The notes under the pieces were generated by a model, which was given only the letters and a program-made list of their open reading frames with translations, made no database searches and was not told the DNA's origin. Below, piece by piece: positions 26,188 to 35,065 of a stretch of DNA of 64,000 nucleotides. The stretch lies in assembly GCA_036389485.1 (NCBI GenBank), contig DASVPR010000009.1, forward strand, positions 1-64,000. Reading direction: 5' to 3'. The number at the start of each line of letters is the position of its first letter. Position 1 is the stretch's first letter. The stretch is from CADCVT01 sp036389485 (GTDB taxonomy: Bacteria; Actinomycetota; Thermoleophilia; Solirubrobacterales; Solirubrobacteraceae). The position numbers and the translations under genes are program-made.

Positions 26188-28343
26188 AGCCGGCGGGCGT
26201 GGAGCGTCGCGGTGACGCGGCGCGAGCCGGAGACCGCGGTGAGGCGGACCGCGTAGCGGCCGCGGCGCAGGCCACGGGCGCGCAGGGTGAGGCGGTAGGT
26301 GCGGCCAGCCGCCTGCGCGCGCGTGCGGAAGCGCCTGACGACGCGCTTGCCGCGCAGCACGACGAGGCCCACCCGCGCGGCGCGCGAGAGGCGGTAGGCG
26401 ATGCGCAGCGGCGTCCCGCGCGTGCCGCCGAACACCGGGCGCTCGAGCTTGAACTGCCGGACGATCCCGCACATGGCGCGCCGGTGGTGCCCGGCCAGCC
26501 GGCGGAAGCGACCGCCGCGGCGCTGCAGGACGATCCGCTGGACGTCCACGCGCTTGCCGCCGCGGATGAGCGAGAAGCGGACGAAGTACACGCCGTCCGG
26601 CACCCTGCCTCCGCCCCAGACGTACGAGGTCTCGAGGTTCGCGAACCGCGCGACGCGGTGCTCGCGCACGACCCGCCGGCCCTTGGCGACCTGGAAGACG
26701 TCGACGTCGACGCGCCCGGCGCCGCGCCGCATGAAGCCGAGCCGCAGCCCGCGGCGCACCGGCCTGGCGGACACGCTGCGGAAGCCGTCGGTCGTGCGGC
26801 ACGAGGCGCCGCTCCCGCCGCTCCCGCCGCTCCCGCCGCCGCTCCCGTCCGACCCGAACGGCCACACGCCGTTGGTGACCCGCACGTTGTAGAAGCCGCT
26901 GCCGCCGTCCGTGTACCAGATCTCCCCGCGCGCGGGGACGAACGACGGCCGCGACATCGCATAGTCGCTCGGCGAGCCCGGGCTCGCGTTCTGGCTCGGC
27001 GGCGCGACGAAGTACGCGATCTCCTTCGGGTGGTGCGGGTCGCGGATGTCGAAGACCCGCAGGCCGGAGAGGATGAACGAGCACGCGACGATGCCCGGGT
27101 CCTTCCGGGACGGCACGTTGCAGTAGTGGCCGGCGTACCCCTGCACCGGGCTCGACGTGCCCGGGTCGTCGGCGATCTCGTCGCGGTTCTCGGGCTGGTG
27201 GACCTCGAGCCGGATGTCGGAGATCACCTTCGGGTTGGCCTCGTCCAAGAGGTCGATGATCCGGGCCGCGCCGACCCGCGGGCCGTGCGCCGTCGCCTCC
27301 CCGCCCTCGCTCGCCGAGAACTCGTCGACCTCCACCGCGTACGGCCTGCCGTCGATCGTCACCGGGATCGCGACCTGCGGGATCGTGACGAGCGGCCAGT
27401 TGACGCGGCCGACCTCGCGCACCTGCGGGTCCGGCTTGCGGGCCTGGATCTCGGAGGAGTCGAGGATCAGCAGCCCCTCCCCGGCGAAGCCGCCGCCGCC
27501 CATGGCCAGGTACAGCCGGTTGCCGTCGTCGCTCACCATCAGCCCGTGCGAGCGGTAGTTGCCGTTCCACAGGACCTTCGGGCTCTTCGGGTCGGTCAGG
27601 TCGATCGCGGTGACGTCGCCCGTGCCGATCGAGGTGGCGTAGAACGTCATGCCGTCCGGCGCGAAGCCGCTCTCGTGGCCGAAGTGGCCGGTCGGGATGC
27701 TCGCCTGGAGCACGGGCTCGCGGCAGTCCTCGCTGACGTCGTAGACGTCGACGAGCCCCGGGTAGGCGATCGGGTTGCCGGTGACTGCGGCGAGCAGCCC
27801 GCGCTTCTCGTTGAGCTCGAGCGACTCGTGCGGCGTCTGCATCGCGGGCGTGACCAGCGACGCCGTCCGCTTCGGGTTCGCCGGGTCGCTCATGTCGAGC
27901 ACGGACACGCCCGTCGGCGTCTGAGACAGGTTGATCGCGTTGGTCGGGAAGAGCAGCGTCGTGTCGTAGAAGGCGCACTCGTGGCCCGCCTTGTCGACGT
28001 AGCGCAGCGCCTTGTAGCCGCCGCCGGACTCGATGTGGCCGACGAGCTCGGTGTTGCAGCGGAAGCCGTCCTCGCGGCCGGGCGCGTCCGCGGGGCTGCG
28101 GCCCTGCATGCCCGGCTCGGGGTCGGAGCCGGGGCCGCAGTCGGCGCGGGGCGTCGCGGGCGGGGCTGTGATCGCGCGCGGCTCCGCGGCCTTCGCGGCG
28201 TCGCGGTGCCGCGCGAGGTCCTCCTGGCCGAAGAGCTTCATCAGGCGCGAGGCGTCCTGCGGGTCGCCGGCGGGGTGGGCGACCGCCGCCGGCGCGAGGC
28301 CGGCGGCGACGAGGACCGCGATCAGGAAGGCGCGGATACCCAT
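26184..28343 (-). CDS. Secreted LVIVD-repeat beta-propeller protein
   Basis: A 719-residue exported protein with a signal peptide (LIAVLVAAGLAPAAVAHP). Residues about 130-480 contain LVIVD-type propeller blades, for example GVSVLDMSDPANPKRTASL, GLVDVYDVSEDCREPVLQAS, VTAIDLTDPKSPKVLWNGNY and GLRVFDIRDPHHPKEIAYF. A Gly/Ser linker (SDGSGGGSGGSGGSGAS) leads to a C-terminal beta-sandwich-like part of about 200 residues, rich in Arg and repeating RxxRxxRhxxRhRG. That part may anchor the protein to the cell surface. Function beyond binding is not visible. Confidence 0.85.
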   Translation of the reverse strand: MGIRAFLIAVLVAAGLAPAAVAHPAGDPQDASRLMKLFGQEDLARHRDAAKAAEPRAITAPPATPRADCGPGSDPEPGMQGRSPADAPGREDGFRCNTELVGHIESGGGYKALRYVDKAGHECAFYDTTLLFPTNAINLSQTPTGVSVLDMSDPANPKRTASLVTPAMQTPHESLELNEKRGLLAAVTGNPIAYPGLVDVYDVSEDCREPVLQASIPTGHFGHESGFAPDGMTFYATSIGTGDVTAIDLTDPKSPKVLWNGNYRSHGLMVSDDGNRLYLAMGGGGFAGEGLLILDSSEIQARKPDPQVREVGRVNWPLVTIPQVAIPVTIDGRPYAVEVDEFSASEGGEATAHGPRVGAARIIDLLDEANPKVISDIRLEVHQPENRDEIADDPGTSSPVQGYAGHYCNVPSRKDPGIVACSFILSGLRVFDIRDPHHPKEIAYFVAPPSQNASPGSPSDYAMSRPSFVPARGEIWYTDGGSGFYNVRVTNGVWPFGSDGSGGGSGGSGGSGASCRTTDGFRSVSARPVRRGLRLGFMRRGAGRVDVDVFQVAKGRRVVREHRVARFANLETSYVWGGGRVPDGVYFVRFSLIRGGKRVDVQRIVLQRRGGRFRRLAGHHRRAMCGIVRQFKLERPVFGGTRGTPLRIAYRLSRAARVGLVVLRGKRVVRRFRTRAQAAGRTYRLTLRARGLRRGRYAVRLTAVSGSRRVTATLHARRL

Positions 28344-28363
28344 TCGCCGCGCAAGCTAGCGGC

Positions 28364-29338
28364 TCAGAGGCCGAGGAAGCGCCGGACGTCCGCGGCGTCC
28401 TCGTCCAGCGCCGCCGCGACCTCCGGAGCGATCTCCTCGAGGGGATCGAGGTGGAGCTCGCCGCGGTTCAGCTTCCACGTCGCCACGGCCCGCCCGTCCA
28501 CCATCGCGAACGACCGGAACAGCCCCTCGACCGTGATCTTGTCGCGGTGCGGCCCGACGACGTCGTCGCGGGACGCCCAGCCGAGCAGCACCGGCTCGTA
28601 GCCGCCGAGGAGGCGCGGTGGAGGAAGCGGGGCGGCCCCCACCTCGCGCACCTCCGCCGCTATCGCGTTCAGCCCCGCGCGGGCGTCGCGGAGCGGGATC
28701 CCCGCCCACTTCGCGAGGTCGCGGTCGTCGGCGGGCGCGTGGCCGGCGAGGTACCGGCGCGCCAGTTCCGCGAGCGCGGCGTCGCGGTCGACGGGGCGCT
28801 GCTCGCCGAGCCAGTCGCACACGAGCACGTAGAGATGCTGCCTTCCGTCCATCGGGCCGCGCACGATGAGCCCGCGCGACGCCGCCAGCGCGAGGAGGTG
28901 GATGAGCGCCTGCCCCTCCGTCCGCATGCCCGCGGCGGCTACGCGGTCGCGGAGCTGCTCGCGCGCCAGCGGGCCCTCATCGGCCAGCGCTCGCTCGATC
29001 GTCGCGACGCCGCGGTCCGGGTCCTCGACGCCCTCCTGCGCGAGCCGCCGCAGGATCTGCTTGCGGTGCTGCGGCGCCGTCAACGCGTGCAGCCAGCCGT
29101 AGTCCTCGGCGCGGACGAGGTGCAGCGTGCCCCGGTTCAGCCACGTGATGAGCACCTCGCGGTCGTTCAGCGCGCGGTCGACGTCCGCCGCGGTGAGCCC
29201 GCGCGTGCGCGCCCGGACCGCGAGCCGCACCGCCCGCGGGTCCTGCCCCTGCACCGCCAGCAGCCGCTCGCACACGGCGACCGGATCGCGCGCGGGCGGC
29301 CCGGCGAGGAGCTGGCTGGTGAGGCGCTGCGCGAGCAC
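28364..29338 (-). CDS. Winged helix DNA-binding protein (HTH_42/YcaQ-type)
   Basis: A 324-residue member of the winged-helix family that includes DNA glycosylases AlkX/YcaQ and AlkZ. The opening MLAQRLTSQLLAG..VCERLLAVQGQ is typical. ITWLNRGTLHLVRAEDYGWL and LLGGYEPVLLGWASRDDV are further hallmarks, as is the C-terminal DGRAVATWKLNRGEL. Members can unhook interstrand cross-links or excise alkylated bases; no assignment to a particular lesion is possible here. Start ATG at 29338 is 14 bases from the divergent zinc-finger gene. Confidence 0.85.
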   Translation of the reverse strand: MLAQRLTSQLLAGPPARDPVAVCERLLAVQGQDPRAVRLAVRARTRGLTAADVDRALNDREVLITWLNRGTLHLVRAEDYGWLHALTAPQHRKQILRRLAQEGVEDPDRGVATIERALADEGPLAREQLRDRVAAAGMRTEGQALIHLLALAASRGLIVRGPMDGRQHLYVLVCDWLGEQRPVDRDAALAELARRYLAGHAPADDRDLAKWAGIPLRDARAGLNAIAAEVREVGAAPLPPPRLLGGYEPVLLGWASRDDVVGPHRDKITVEGLFRSFAMVDGRAVATWKLNRGELHLDPLEEIAPEVAAALDEDAADVRRFLGL

Positions 29339-29352
29339 CGTACGATGGTCGC

Positions 29353-29628
29353 ATGGCCGGCTGCTCCCACCTCGACAGCGTCGAGCTGCTGGAGGCGCCC
29401 GACGCCGTCGAGGGCTGCGAGGAGTGCCTGGCCGCCGGAGGGCGGTGGGTCCACCTGCGGATGTGCCAGACGTGCGGGCACATCGGCTGCTGCGACAACT
29501 CGCCGGGCAAGCACGCGACCGGCCACCACGAGGCCACCGGCCACCCGATCATCCGCTCCGTCGAGCCGGGCGAGGACTGGAGCTGGTGCTACGTGGACGA
29601 GCTGATGTTCCGCCTCCGCGCGACCTGA
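29353..29628 (+). CDS. UBP-type zinc finger protein
   Basis: A 91-residue single-domain zf-UBP protein. Zinc ligands are visible in order: CSHLD, GCEECLAAGGRWVHLRMCQT, CGHIGCCDNSPGKHATGH and HHEATGHPIIRS. In eukaryotes this fold binds ubiquitin C-termini. Bacterial stand-alone copies are common in Actinobacteria and Proteobacteria, and often lie beside flavoprotein reductases, as here. The stop overlaps the ATG of the flavoprotein (TGATG), so the two probably act together. Its partner in bacteria is unknown. Confidence 0.92.
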   Translation: MAGCSHLDSVELLEAPDAVEGCEECLAAGGRWVHLRMCQTCGHIGCCDNSPGKHATGHHEATGHPIIRSVEPGEDWSWCYVDELMFRLRAT

Positions 29629-30848
29629 TGCCCCCGCGCCCGAAGGTCACCGTCGTAGGGCGCCGGCTCGCGGCCGAGGACCACCGGCTGCGCGACTTCC
29701 TCACGCGGATCGCGCAGCCGTTCGAGTGGATCGAGGCCGCCGACGGCGAGCCGGACCTCCCGCGGCTCACCGAGCAGGACGGCACCGTCTTCGCGCCCGC
29801 GACCGTGGAGCGGATCGCGGAGGCGTGGCGGATGAACAGCGCGCCCTCGCAGCGCGAGTACGACCTCGCGATCGTCGGCGCGGGGCCGGCGGGGCTGGCC
29901 GCCGCCGTGTACGCGGCGTCCGACGGCCTGAGCACGCTGGTGCTGGAGCACGACGTTCCGGGCGGCCAGACCTCGCACACCTCTTTGATCGAGAACTTCT
30001 TCGGCTTCCCCGAGGGGATCGGCGGGGCGGAGCTGGCGCGGCTCGCCGGGCGGCAGGCGGAGAGGTTCGGCGCGGAGCTGCTGATCATGCGCGGCGTGAC
30101 CGGCAGCGGCCGCGGGCCGGACGGGCCGTTCTCGCTCGACATCGCGGGCGGCTACCGGATCGAGGCGCGGGCGGTGATCGCGGCGCCGGGGATGGTGTGG
30201 CGGCGGCTCGACGTCGACGGCGTCGAGGACCTGCTCGGGCGCGGCGTCTACTACGGCGCGGGACGCAGCGAGGCGGCGCAGTGCGGCGGCGACCCTGTCG
30301 TCGTCGTGGGCGCGGGGAACTCCGCCGGCCAGGCGGTGATGCACCTCGCGAACGCGGGCGCCCGGGTCACGATGCTGGTCCGCGGCGACCGGCTCGGGAA
30401 GTCGATGTCGAAGTACCTCGTTGACCGGATCGAGAGCCATCCGCTGATCGACGTCCGGTTCCGCTGCGAGGTCGGGGCGGTGGAGGCCGACGGCGCGGGG
30501 CACCTGAGCTGCGTGCGCACGAGCGGCGGCGGCGCGATCGACGCCCGCGCCCTGTTCCTCTGCCTCGGCGGGGTGCCGCGGACGGCGTGGGCGGCCGAGA
30601 GCGGCGTCCGCCTCGATCCCGCGGGCTTCATCCTCACCGGCCCGGACCTGCTCGACCACGGCGAGCGCCCGCCGGACTGGCCGCTCGCGCGCGACCCCCT
30701 CGCGCTCGAGACCAGCGTCCCCGGGCTGTTCGCCGCCGGCGACGTGCGGCACGGCTCGACGAAGCGGGTCGCCGGGGCCGTCGGCGACGGCGCGATGGCG
30801 ACGGCGCTCGTGCACCGCCGCCTCGACGAGCTGCTCGCGACCGGCTAG
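29628..30848 (+). CDS. Thioredoxin reductase-like FAD/NAD(P)H oxidoreductase lacking the CxxC motif
   Basis: A 406-residue flavoprotein. An N-terminal region of about 75 residues (PKVTVVGRRLAAEDHRLRDF) looks like a reduced glutaredoxin-like domain. Then come the FAD motif YDLAIVGAGPAGLAAAVYAAS, the flavin-site VPGGQTSHTSLIENFFGFPE, the NADPH motif VVVVGAGNSAGQAVMHLA and the C-terminal FAD motif GLFAAGDVRHGSTKRVA. Where thioredoxin reductase has its redox CxxC there is YYGAGRSEAAQCG, so it cannot act as a dithiol reductase by the normal route. It is translationally coupled to the UBP zinc finger gene. Confidence 0.9.
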   Translation: MPPRPKVTVVGRRLAAEDHRLRDFLTRIAQPFEWIEAADGEPDLPRLTEQDGTVFAPATVERIAEAWRMNSAPSQREYDLAIVGAGPAGLAAAVYAASDGLSTLVLEHDVPGGQTSHTSLIENFFGFPEGIGGAELARLAGRQAERFGAELLIMRGVTGSGRGPDGPFSLDIAGGYRIEARAVIAAPGMVWRRLDVDGVEDLLGRGVYYGAGRSEAAQCGGDPVVVVGAGNSAGQAVMHLANAGARVTMLVRGDRLGKSMSKYLVDRIESHPLIDVRFRCEVGAVEADGAGHLSCVRTSGGGAIDARALFLCLGGVPRTAWAAESGVRLDPAGFILTGPDLLDHGERPPDWPLARDPLALETSVPGLFAAGDVRHGSTKRVAGAVGDGAMATALVHRRLDELLATG

Positions 30849-30883
30849 CCCTCCGCGCGCGCGCCCCCGCGTCCCTCCCTTCG

Positions 30884-32239
30884 TCACGGCGCGATGTTCG
30901 CGCACGAGCGGAAGACGTTGTCGGGGTCCCAGACGCGCTTCAGCGCGCGCAGCCGCGCGAACTTCGCCGCCCCGAACGCGCGCTCGCGCCGGGCGACCTC
31001 GTCGCCGTCGAGGAAGTTCGGGGCGATCAGAGGCATCCCGAACGGCTCCATCGAGCGGGCCAGGTCGCGCGTCCACGCGATGTTCATGGCGTCGTCCTCC
31101 GCCTCCTCCCACGCGCTGAACGCCATCCACGTGAACGCGGCGGCGCGGCCGCCGAGCGCGGTGGCGTCCTCGGGCACGCGCGCGATCGCGCGGCCCTTCG
31201 GCTCGATGACGACCTGCGTCATCGGGGCGGGGCAGTCGTCGTGCGCGGCGACGAGCGCGGCGATCGCGTCGTCGCTCAGCGCGCGCACGTTCTCGGCCTT
31301 CCAGTAGGCGCGCAGCCCCCACGGGACGGTCGGCTCGATCAGCTTCTGCGCCTCGGTGTACGGCGTGGGGCCGAGGAGGTCGACCGCACGGGCACCGAGC
31401 TCGCGCAGCGGCGCGCACGCCGCCTCGCCCTCCGCGGGGTCGCCCGACCAGCACACGAAGACCCCCACGGCGGGGCGGCCGTGCACCGCCTCGGGCAGGA
31501 ACGGCAGCGGCGGCGCGGTGATGAGAGCGATCGCCGCACCCAGCTCGTCGGGCGCCGCGTCCATGACGTCGCGCCAGTTGCGCAGGATCGCCGCGCGGTC
31601 GCGGCCGGCGAACATCAGCATCCCGCCGTAGACGACCGGTCCCACCGGGTGCAGTCGCAACTCGAGCGCCGTGATGACGCCGAAGTTGCCGCCGGCGCCG
31701 CGCAGGCCCCAGAACAGCTCGGGCTCGGTGTCGGCGCTCGCGCGGACCGATCGGCCGTCGGCGGTGACGAGCTCGGCGGCGAGGACGTTGTCGCCGGTCA
31801 GCCCGAAGCGCCGCTCGAGCCAGCCGCTGCCGCTTCCGAGCGCCTGCCCGACGACGCCGGTCGTCGAGTCGCGCCCGCCCGTGACCGCGAGCCCGTACGC
31901 CTGGGTCGCCGCGTCGAGCTCGCCCCACAGCACGCCGGCGCCGACGCGGACGGTGCGCGCGTTCGGGTCGAGGTCGATGCGCTTCATCGGCGACGTGTCG
32001 ATCACGAGCCCGCCGTCGACGATCGCGTAGCCGGCGACGTGATGGCGGCCACCGCGGACCGAGACCGGCAGCCCTTCGGCCCGCGCGTGGTCGAGCGCGG
32101 CCGCGACGTCGACCGGCGACGAGCACCTCGCGATCAGCTTCGGGCGCGGCGTGTGCATGCCGTTGTGGAGCCGGCAGAGGTCGCCGAAGTCCGGATGGGA
32201 GGCGTCGATGAGCTCGAGGCTCGGAATGGTGATCGTCAT
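30884..32239 (-). CDS. FAD-binding oxidoreductase (berberine bridge/FAD_binding_4 type)
   Basis: A 451-residue flavoprotein. The FAD-binding domain shows PVSVRGGRHHVAGYAIVDGG, with the His for covalent FAD, then GAGVLWGELDAATQAYGLAV and GVVGQALGSGSGWLERRFG. The C-terminal berberine bridge motif region reads RLRALKRVWDPDNVFRSCANI. The usual second flavin-linking Cys is not obvious, so attachment may be through one residue only. Start: ATG at 32239 (MTITIPSLELID) was chosen; a GTG at 32287 in the same frame is possible. Substrate is unknown; relatives oxidise alcohols, sugars or alkaloids. Confidence 0.88.
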   Translation of the reverse strand: MTITIPSLELIDASHPDFGDLCRLHNGMHTPRPKLIARCSSPVDVAAALDHARAEGLPVSVRGGRHHVAGYAIVDGGLVIDTSPMKRIDLDPNARTVRVGAGVLWGELDAATQAYGLAVTGGRDSTTGVVGQALGSGSGWLERRFGLTGDNVLAAELVTADGRSVRASADTEPELFWGLRGAGGNFGVITALELRLHPVGPVVYGGMLMFAGRDRAAILRNWRDVMDAAPDELGAAIALITAPPLPFLPEAVHGRPAVGVFVCWSGDPAEGEAACAPLRELGARAVDLLGPTPYTEAQKLIEPTVPWGLRAYWKAENVRALSDDAIAALVAAHDDCPAPMTQVVIEPKGRAIARVPEDATALGGRAAAFTWMAFSAWEEAEDDAMNIAWTRDLARSMEPFGMPLIAPNFLDGDEVARRERAFGAAKFARLRALKRVWDPDNVFRSCANIAP

Positions 32240-32313
32240 GGCGACGATGCTCGGCCCGGCGCGGCCGGCGAGCATCGGCGAGGTCACCCATTCGCGCCCC
32301 TATTCGGTCCGCA

Positions 32314-32455
32314 ACCCCTCCCGCGCGACGAACGCGGCGGCGCGAGTGCGACGACCCCTCACCCCTCTCGCGCGACGAACGCCGCGGCGCGAGTGGGGGC
32401 GGCCCCTCACCCCTCCCGCGCGACGAACGCCGCGGCCTGCGCGCGGCTCTTCAGC
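32314..32455. repeat. Three imperfect tandem copies of a 47-48 bp unit spanning the 3' end of the LuxR gene
   Basis: Units begin at about 32314, 32361 and 32409, each starting ACCCCTC and including CGCGCGACGAACGC. The third unit is the coding end of the LuxR-type gene (stop at 32407-32409). The first two are non-coding duplicates downstream. This looks like tandem duplication of the gene's 3' end. Confidence 0.7.
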
Positions 32456-34248
32456 CCGAGCTTCGACAGCACGCTCGCGACGTGGTGCTCCGCGGTCCGG
32501 CGGCTGATCACGAGCCGCTCCGCGATCTCCGGGTTCGAGAGGCCGGCCGCGAGGAGGTCGAGGACCTCGCGCTCGCGCGCGGTCAGCGCGTCACGGTCCC
32601 CGCGGGGGCCCGATCGTCCGCCGCCGCCGAGCTCGCGCAGCAGCGCGGCGGCCTCGTCCGCGTCGCCGCGCGCACCGAGACGCTCGAAGATCCGGCACGC
32701 CGCCCGCGCCTGGCCGACCGCGAGCGGCGAGCCGCCCGACGCGTGGCAGCGCGCGAGCAGCAGCCGTGCGCGGCCCTCGTCGAACGGCATGCCGAGCGCG
32801 CCGAAGCGCTCGGCGGCGACCTCGAGATGGGTCACGGCGGTGCCGTCGCCACGCGCGATCGCGACCTTCGCGGCGCCCAGCTCCGACTGCGCGACCAGGT
32901 CCGGGCGCGCGAGCTGCCGCGCCAGCTCGGCGAGCCGCTCGGCGGCCGCCGCCGCGCCGTCGAGGTCGCCGGCCGCGACCCGCACCGCGACCTGCAGCGG
33001 CAGCACCGCCGCCACCGCCGCGGGGTCGAACCGCGGAGGGGAGGCGCCGGAGGGCGCACCCGCGGCGGCGTCGCCGTGCGGAGGGAACGCGCCGGAGGGC
33101 GCGCCCGCCGTGGCATCGCCGTGTGGAGGGGACGCGCCCGGCGGCGCGCCCGCGGCGGGATCGCGGTGCGGCGCGGCCACCGGGGCGGCGTCGCCGAGGG
33201 CGCGCAGGCGCCGCTCGACGAGCGCCTCCGCCACCGCGACCTCGCCGCGCCTCAGCCGCAGCTCGACCGCGGGCTCGAGCGCGGCGGGGTGGTCCTCGAT
33301 CTCGGCCAGCAGCTCCTCGGCCTCCTCCAGCCGCCCCTGCCGGACACGGAGCTCCGCGAGGCGGGCGAGTGGGACCGCGCGGCCGCCTTTGTCGACCCGA
33401 TGCGGCCGGGCGAGCGCGGCCTCGAGCGCCGCCTCCGCCGCGGGCCAGTCGCCGGTGCGGGTCAGGACGCCCGCGTAGATCGAGCGGCACCAGGACTGGA
33501 TCGGCAGGTAGCGGCGCCTCTCGGCCCATTCCACGACGAGCCGGCACCACTCGACGGCGCGCGGGAGGTCGGAGAGCCGATCGCACGCGACGAGCGTCGT
33601 GCAGCACGCGTCGCCGATGCACAGCCACTCCGTCGGCTCGCCGCCGAGCGCCGCGGCCATCGCCTCGTCGAGCAGCGCCATCCCGCCGTCGACGTCCCCG
33701 AGCGTCGTCTTGGCGAGCCCCAGCTGCGCGAGCGCGCTGATCTCGACGTCGACGTCGTCGGCCGCGCGCGCGATCGCGAGGGCGCGCTCGGCGCACGCCG
33801 CCGCCTCCTCCGGCGTGCCCGCCCGCTTGGCCTCCTCGATCGCGAGCCAGCCGTGCTCGGAGCCGGTCTCCAGCTCGTCGAGCAGCCGCCGTGCACGCCC
33901 GAGCCAGCCGTTCGCCTCCGCGGCGCGGCCGTCGATCCGCGCCTCGCCGGCGAGGTACGTCGCCAGCCACGCCGCGCGGCGCCTGTCCCCGCGCCGGCGG
34001 TGCGCCGCGTACGCCTCCTGACGCCGGGCGATGCCGCCGTCGCGGTCGCCCACGGTCCACAGCGCCTCGCCGAGGACGTCGAGGGCCTCGGGATCCGAGG
34101 GGTCGCGCTCGAGCGCCGCCTCGGCCGCGTCGCGCGCCGCCGCGAACTCGCCGCGGAGGAGGAGGGCGCGCGGCTCCGCGCCCGCGCCGGCGCCGCCGGC
34201 GCCCCCGGCGCGCGCACCCTCACGGCCCGCCGAGCCCCTCTCCCTCAC
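32407..34248 (-). CDS. LuxR-type regulator with TPR-like helical repeats
   Basis: A 613-residue protein. The C-terminal LuxR/GerE HTH is clear: LTAREREVLDLLAAGLSNPE, then IAERLVISRRTAEHHVASVL and SKLGLKSRAQAAAFV. The N-terminal 480 residues are Ala/Leu/Glu-rich helical repeats similar to tetratricopeptide domains, without an N-terminal AAA part. Residues about 360-405 hold three 15-residue DNA-encoded repeats of the type GAPSGAxPPHGDAxA, a flexible linker. GTG at 34248 overlaps the upstream hydrolase stop (GTGA). Binding partner and regulon cannot be read from sequence. Confidence 0.82.
   Translation of the reverse strand: MRERGSAGREGARAGGAGGAGAGAEPRALLLRGEFAAARDAAEAALERDPSDPEALDVLGEALWTVGDRDGGIARRQEAYAAHRRRGDRRRAAWLATYLAGEARIDGRAAEANGWLGRARRLLDELETGSEHGWLAIEEAKRAGTPEEAAACAERALAIARAADDVDVEISALAQLGLAKTTLGDVDGGMALLDEAMAAALGGEPTEWLCIGDACCTTLVACDRLSDLPRAVEWCRLVVEWAERRRYLPIQSWCRSIYAGVLTRTGDWPAAEAALEAALARPHRVDKGGRAVPLARLAELRVRQGRLEEAEELLAEIEDHPAALEPAVELRLRRGEVAVAEALVERRLRALGDAAPVAAPHRDPAAGAPPGASPPHGDATAGAPSGAFPPHGDAAAGAPSGASPPRFDPAAVAAVLPLQVAVRVAAGDLDGAAAAAERLAELARQLARPDLVAQSELGAAKVAIARGDGTAVTHLEVAAERFGALGMPFDEGRARLLLARCHASGGSPLAVGQARAACRIFERLGARGDADEAAALLRELGGGGRSGPRGDRDALTAREREVLDLLAAGLSNPEIAERLVISRRTAEHHVASVLSKLGLKSRAQAAAFVAREG
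33035..33169. repeat. In-frame tandem repeat, three units of 45 bp
   Basis: Units run 33035-33079, 33080-33124 and 33125-33169, all beginning GGAGGG and differing by a few bases. They encode three 15-residue copies rich in Pro, Gly and Ala in the LuxR-type regulator. Copy number could vary between strains, like a minisatellite. Confidence 0.8.
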
Positions 34249-34853
34249 TTCGCCACCGCCACCTCGTCGCCGAGCCGGAACGGCGGCACGAGCTCTATCC
34301 GATCGCCGCTCCAGAACCGCCCGGGGTCGTACCAGCTCGCCGGGCGGCCCGCCGGGAGCAGGCCCATGTGCTGGTACGTCGTCGCGACGAGCTCGGCGCA
34401 GTACACGGCCTCCACCGACCACCTCCCCGGCCGCCGGCTCAATCGCGCCCGCGCCCATGATCTCGCGAGCCGACCCATCGTGGGGAACGGCGCGCCGTCG
34501 TAGCGGTCGATGACCTCCATCAGCCGGTCCTCGTGCTCGCGCGTCAGCTCGCCGTGGAGCTGGCGCAGCCACGCACGCTGGCCGTAGCGCTCGTCCCACG
34601 TCGTCACCGCGTCGCGCAGCTTGTGCAGCTGGACGCCGCGTTGGTGCTCGCCGGTCCAGACGTCGGGCAGCGACCGCCCCAGCTCCGCGTGCCACAGCAG
34701 CGGCGGCAGATCCTCGAGCGCGACGACCATCCCCACGTGGTTGACCGGCGCGTTCGTGACCGTCCGGATCGCCACGTCCGCGAACGACCGCCCGCGGAAC
34801 AGCCAGACGTCGCCGGTCGAGGCTGCCGCGACCGCGTCGTCCAGGGAGACCAC
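34245..34853 (-). CDS. YiiX/YaeF-like permuted papain-fold cysteine hydrolase
   Basis: A 202-residue protein of the permuted NlpC/P60-type (YiiX/YaeF) group. It opens TGDVWLFRGRSFADVAIRTV, followed by NHVGMVVALEDL with the catalytic His, and much later VYCAELVATTYQHMGLL with the catalytic Cys, the permuted order. Such enzymes are amidases or lipases on cell-envelope substrates. No signal peptide is seen. GTG at 34853 was chosen as the start because the conserved part begins soon after. It is co-translated with the LuxR-type gene downstream. Confidence 0.82.
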   Translation of the reverse strand: MVSLDDAVAAASTGDVWLFRGRSFADVAIRTVTNAPVNHVGMVVALEDLPPLLWHAELGRSLPDVWTGEHQRGVQLHKLRDAVTTWDERYGQRAWLRQLHGELTREHEDRLMEVIDRYDGAPFPTMGRLARSWARARLSRRPGRWSVEAVYCAELVATTYQHMGLLPAGRPASWYDPGRFWSGDRIELVPPFRLGDEVAVAK

Positions 34854-34873
34854 CGCCCGTAACCTACGCCCGG

Positions 34874-35065
34874 ATGCGGATCCCGTGGAAGTACGTCGGC
34901 CTGGCCGGCCTCGCCGGCGTCGCCGCCGGCGGCGCGGTCGTCGCCCGCCGCCGCCGCGCCCAGCGCGAGGACATCGAGCCCGACGAGCTCCGCCAACGCC
35001 TCCGCGAGCGCCTGCGACAGGCCGGCGAACAGCCGCCGGCCGCACCGGCTCCTCCGCCCGCATGA
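34874..35065 (+). CDS. Small membrane-anchored protein
   Basis: A 63-residue protein with one membrane helix (YVGLAGLAGVAAGGAVVA) directly followed by a basic stop-transfer RRRRAQRED. A helical charged part (ELRQRLRERLRQAGEQ) and a Pro/Ala tail come after. Function is unknown. It is divergent from the hydrolase gene with a 20-base gap. Such short single-pass proteins often act as adaptors, but this is only a general inference. Confidence 0.6.
   Translation: MRIPWKYVGLAGLAGVAAGGAVVARRRRAQREDIEPDELRQRLRERLRQAGEQPPAAPAPPPA

Noticed and set aside
24796..27978. Long minus-strand frame of about 1060 codons
   Set aside because: Composition is a shadow of the LVIVD, lipocalin-like and PQQ-propeller genes, with no domain and no hydrophobic periodicity.
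33035..33169. Possible CRISPR array
   Set aside because: The units are directly adjacent, without spacers, and keep a reading frame, so this is a coding minisatellite.
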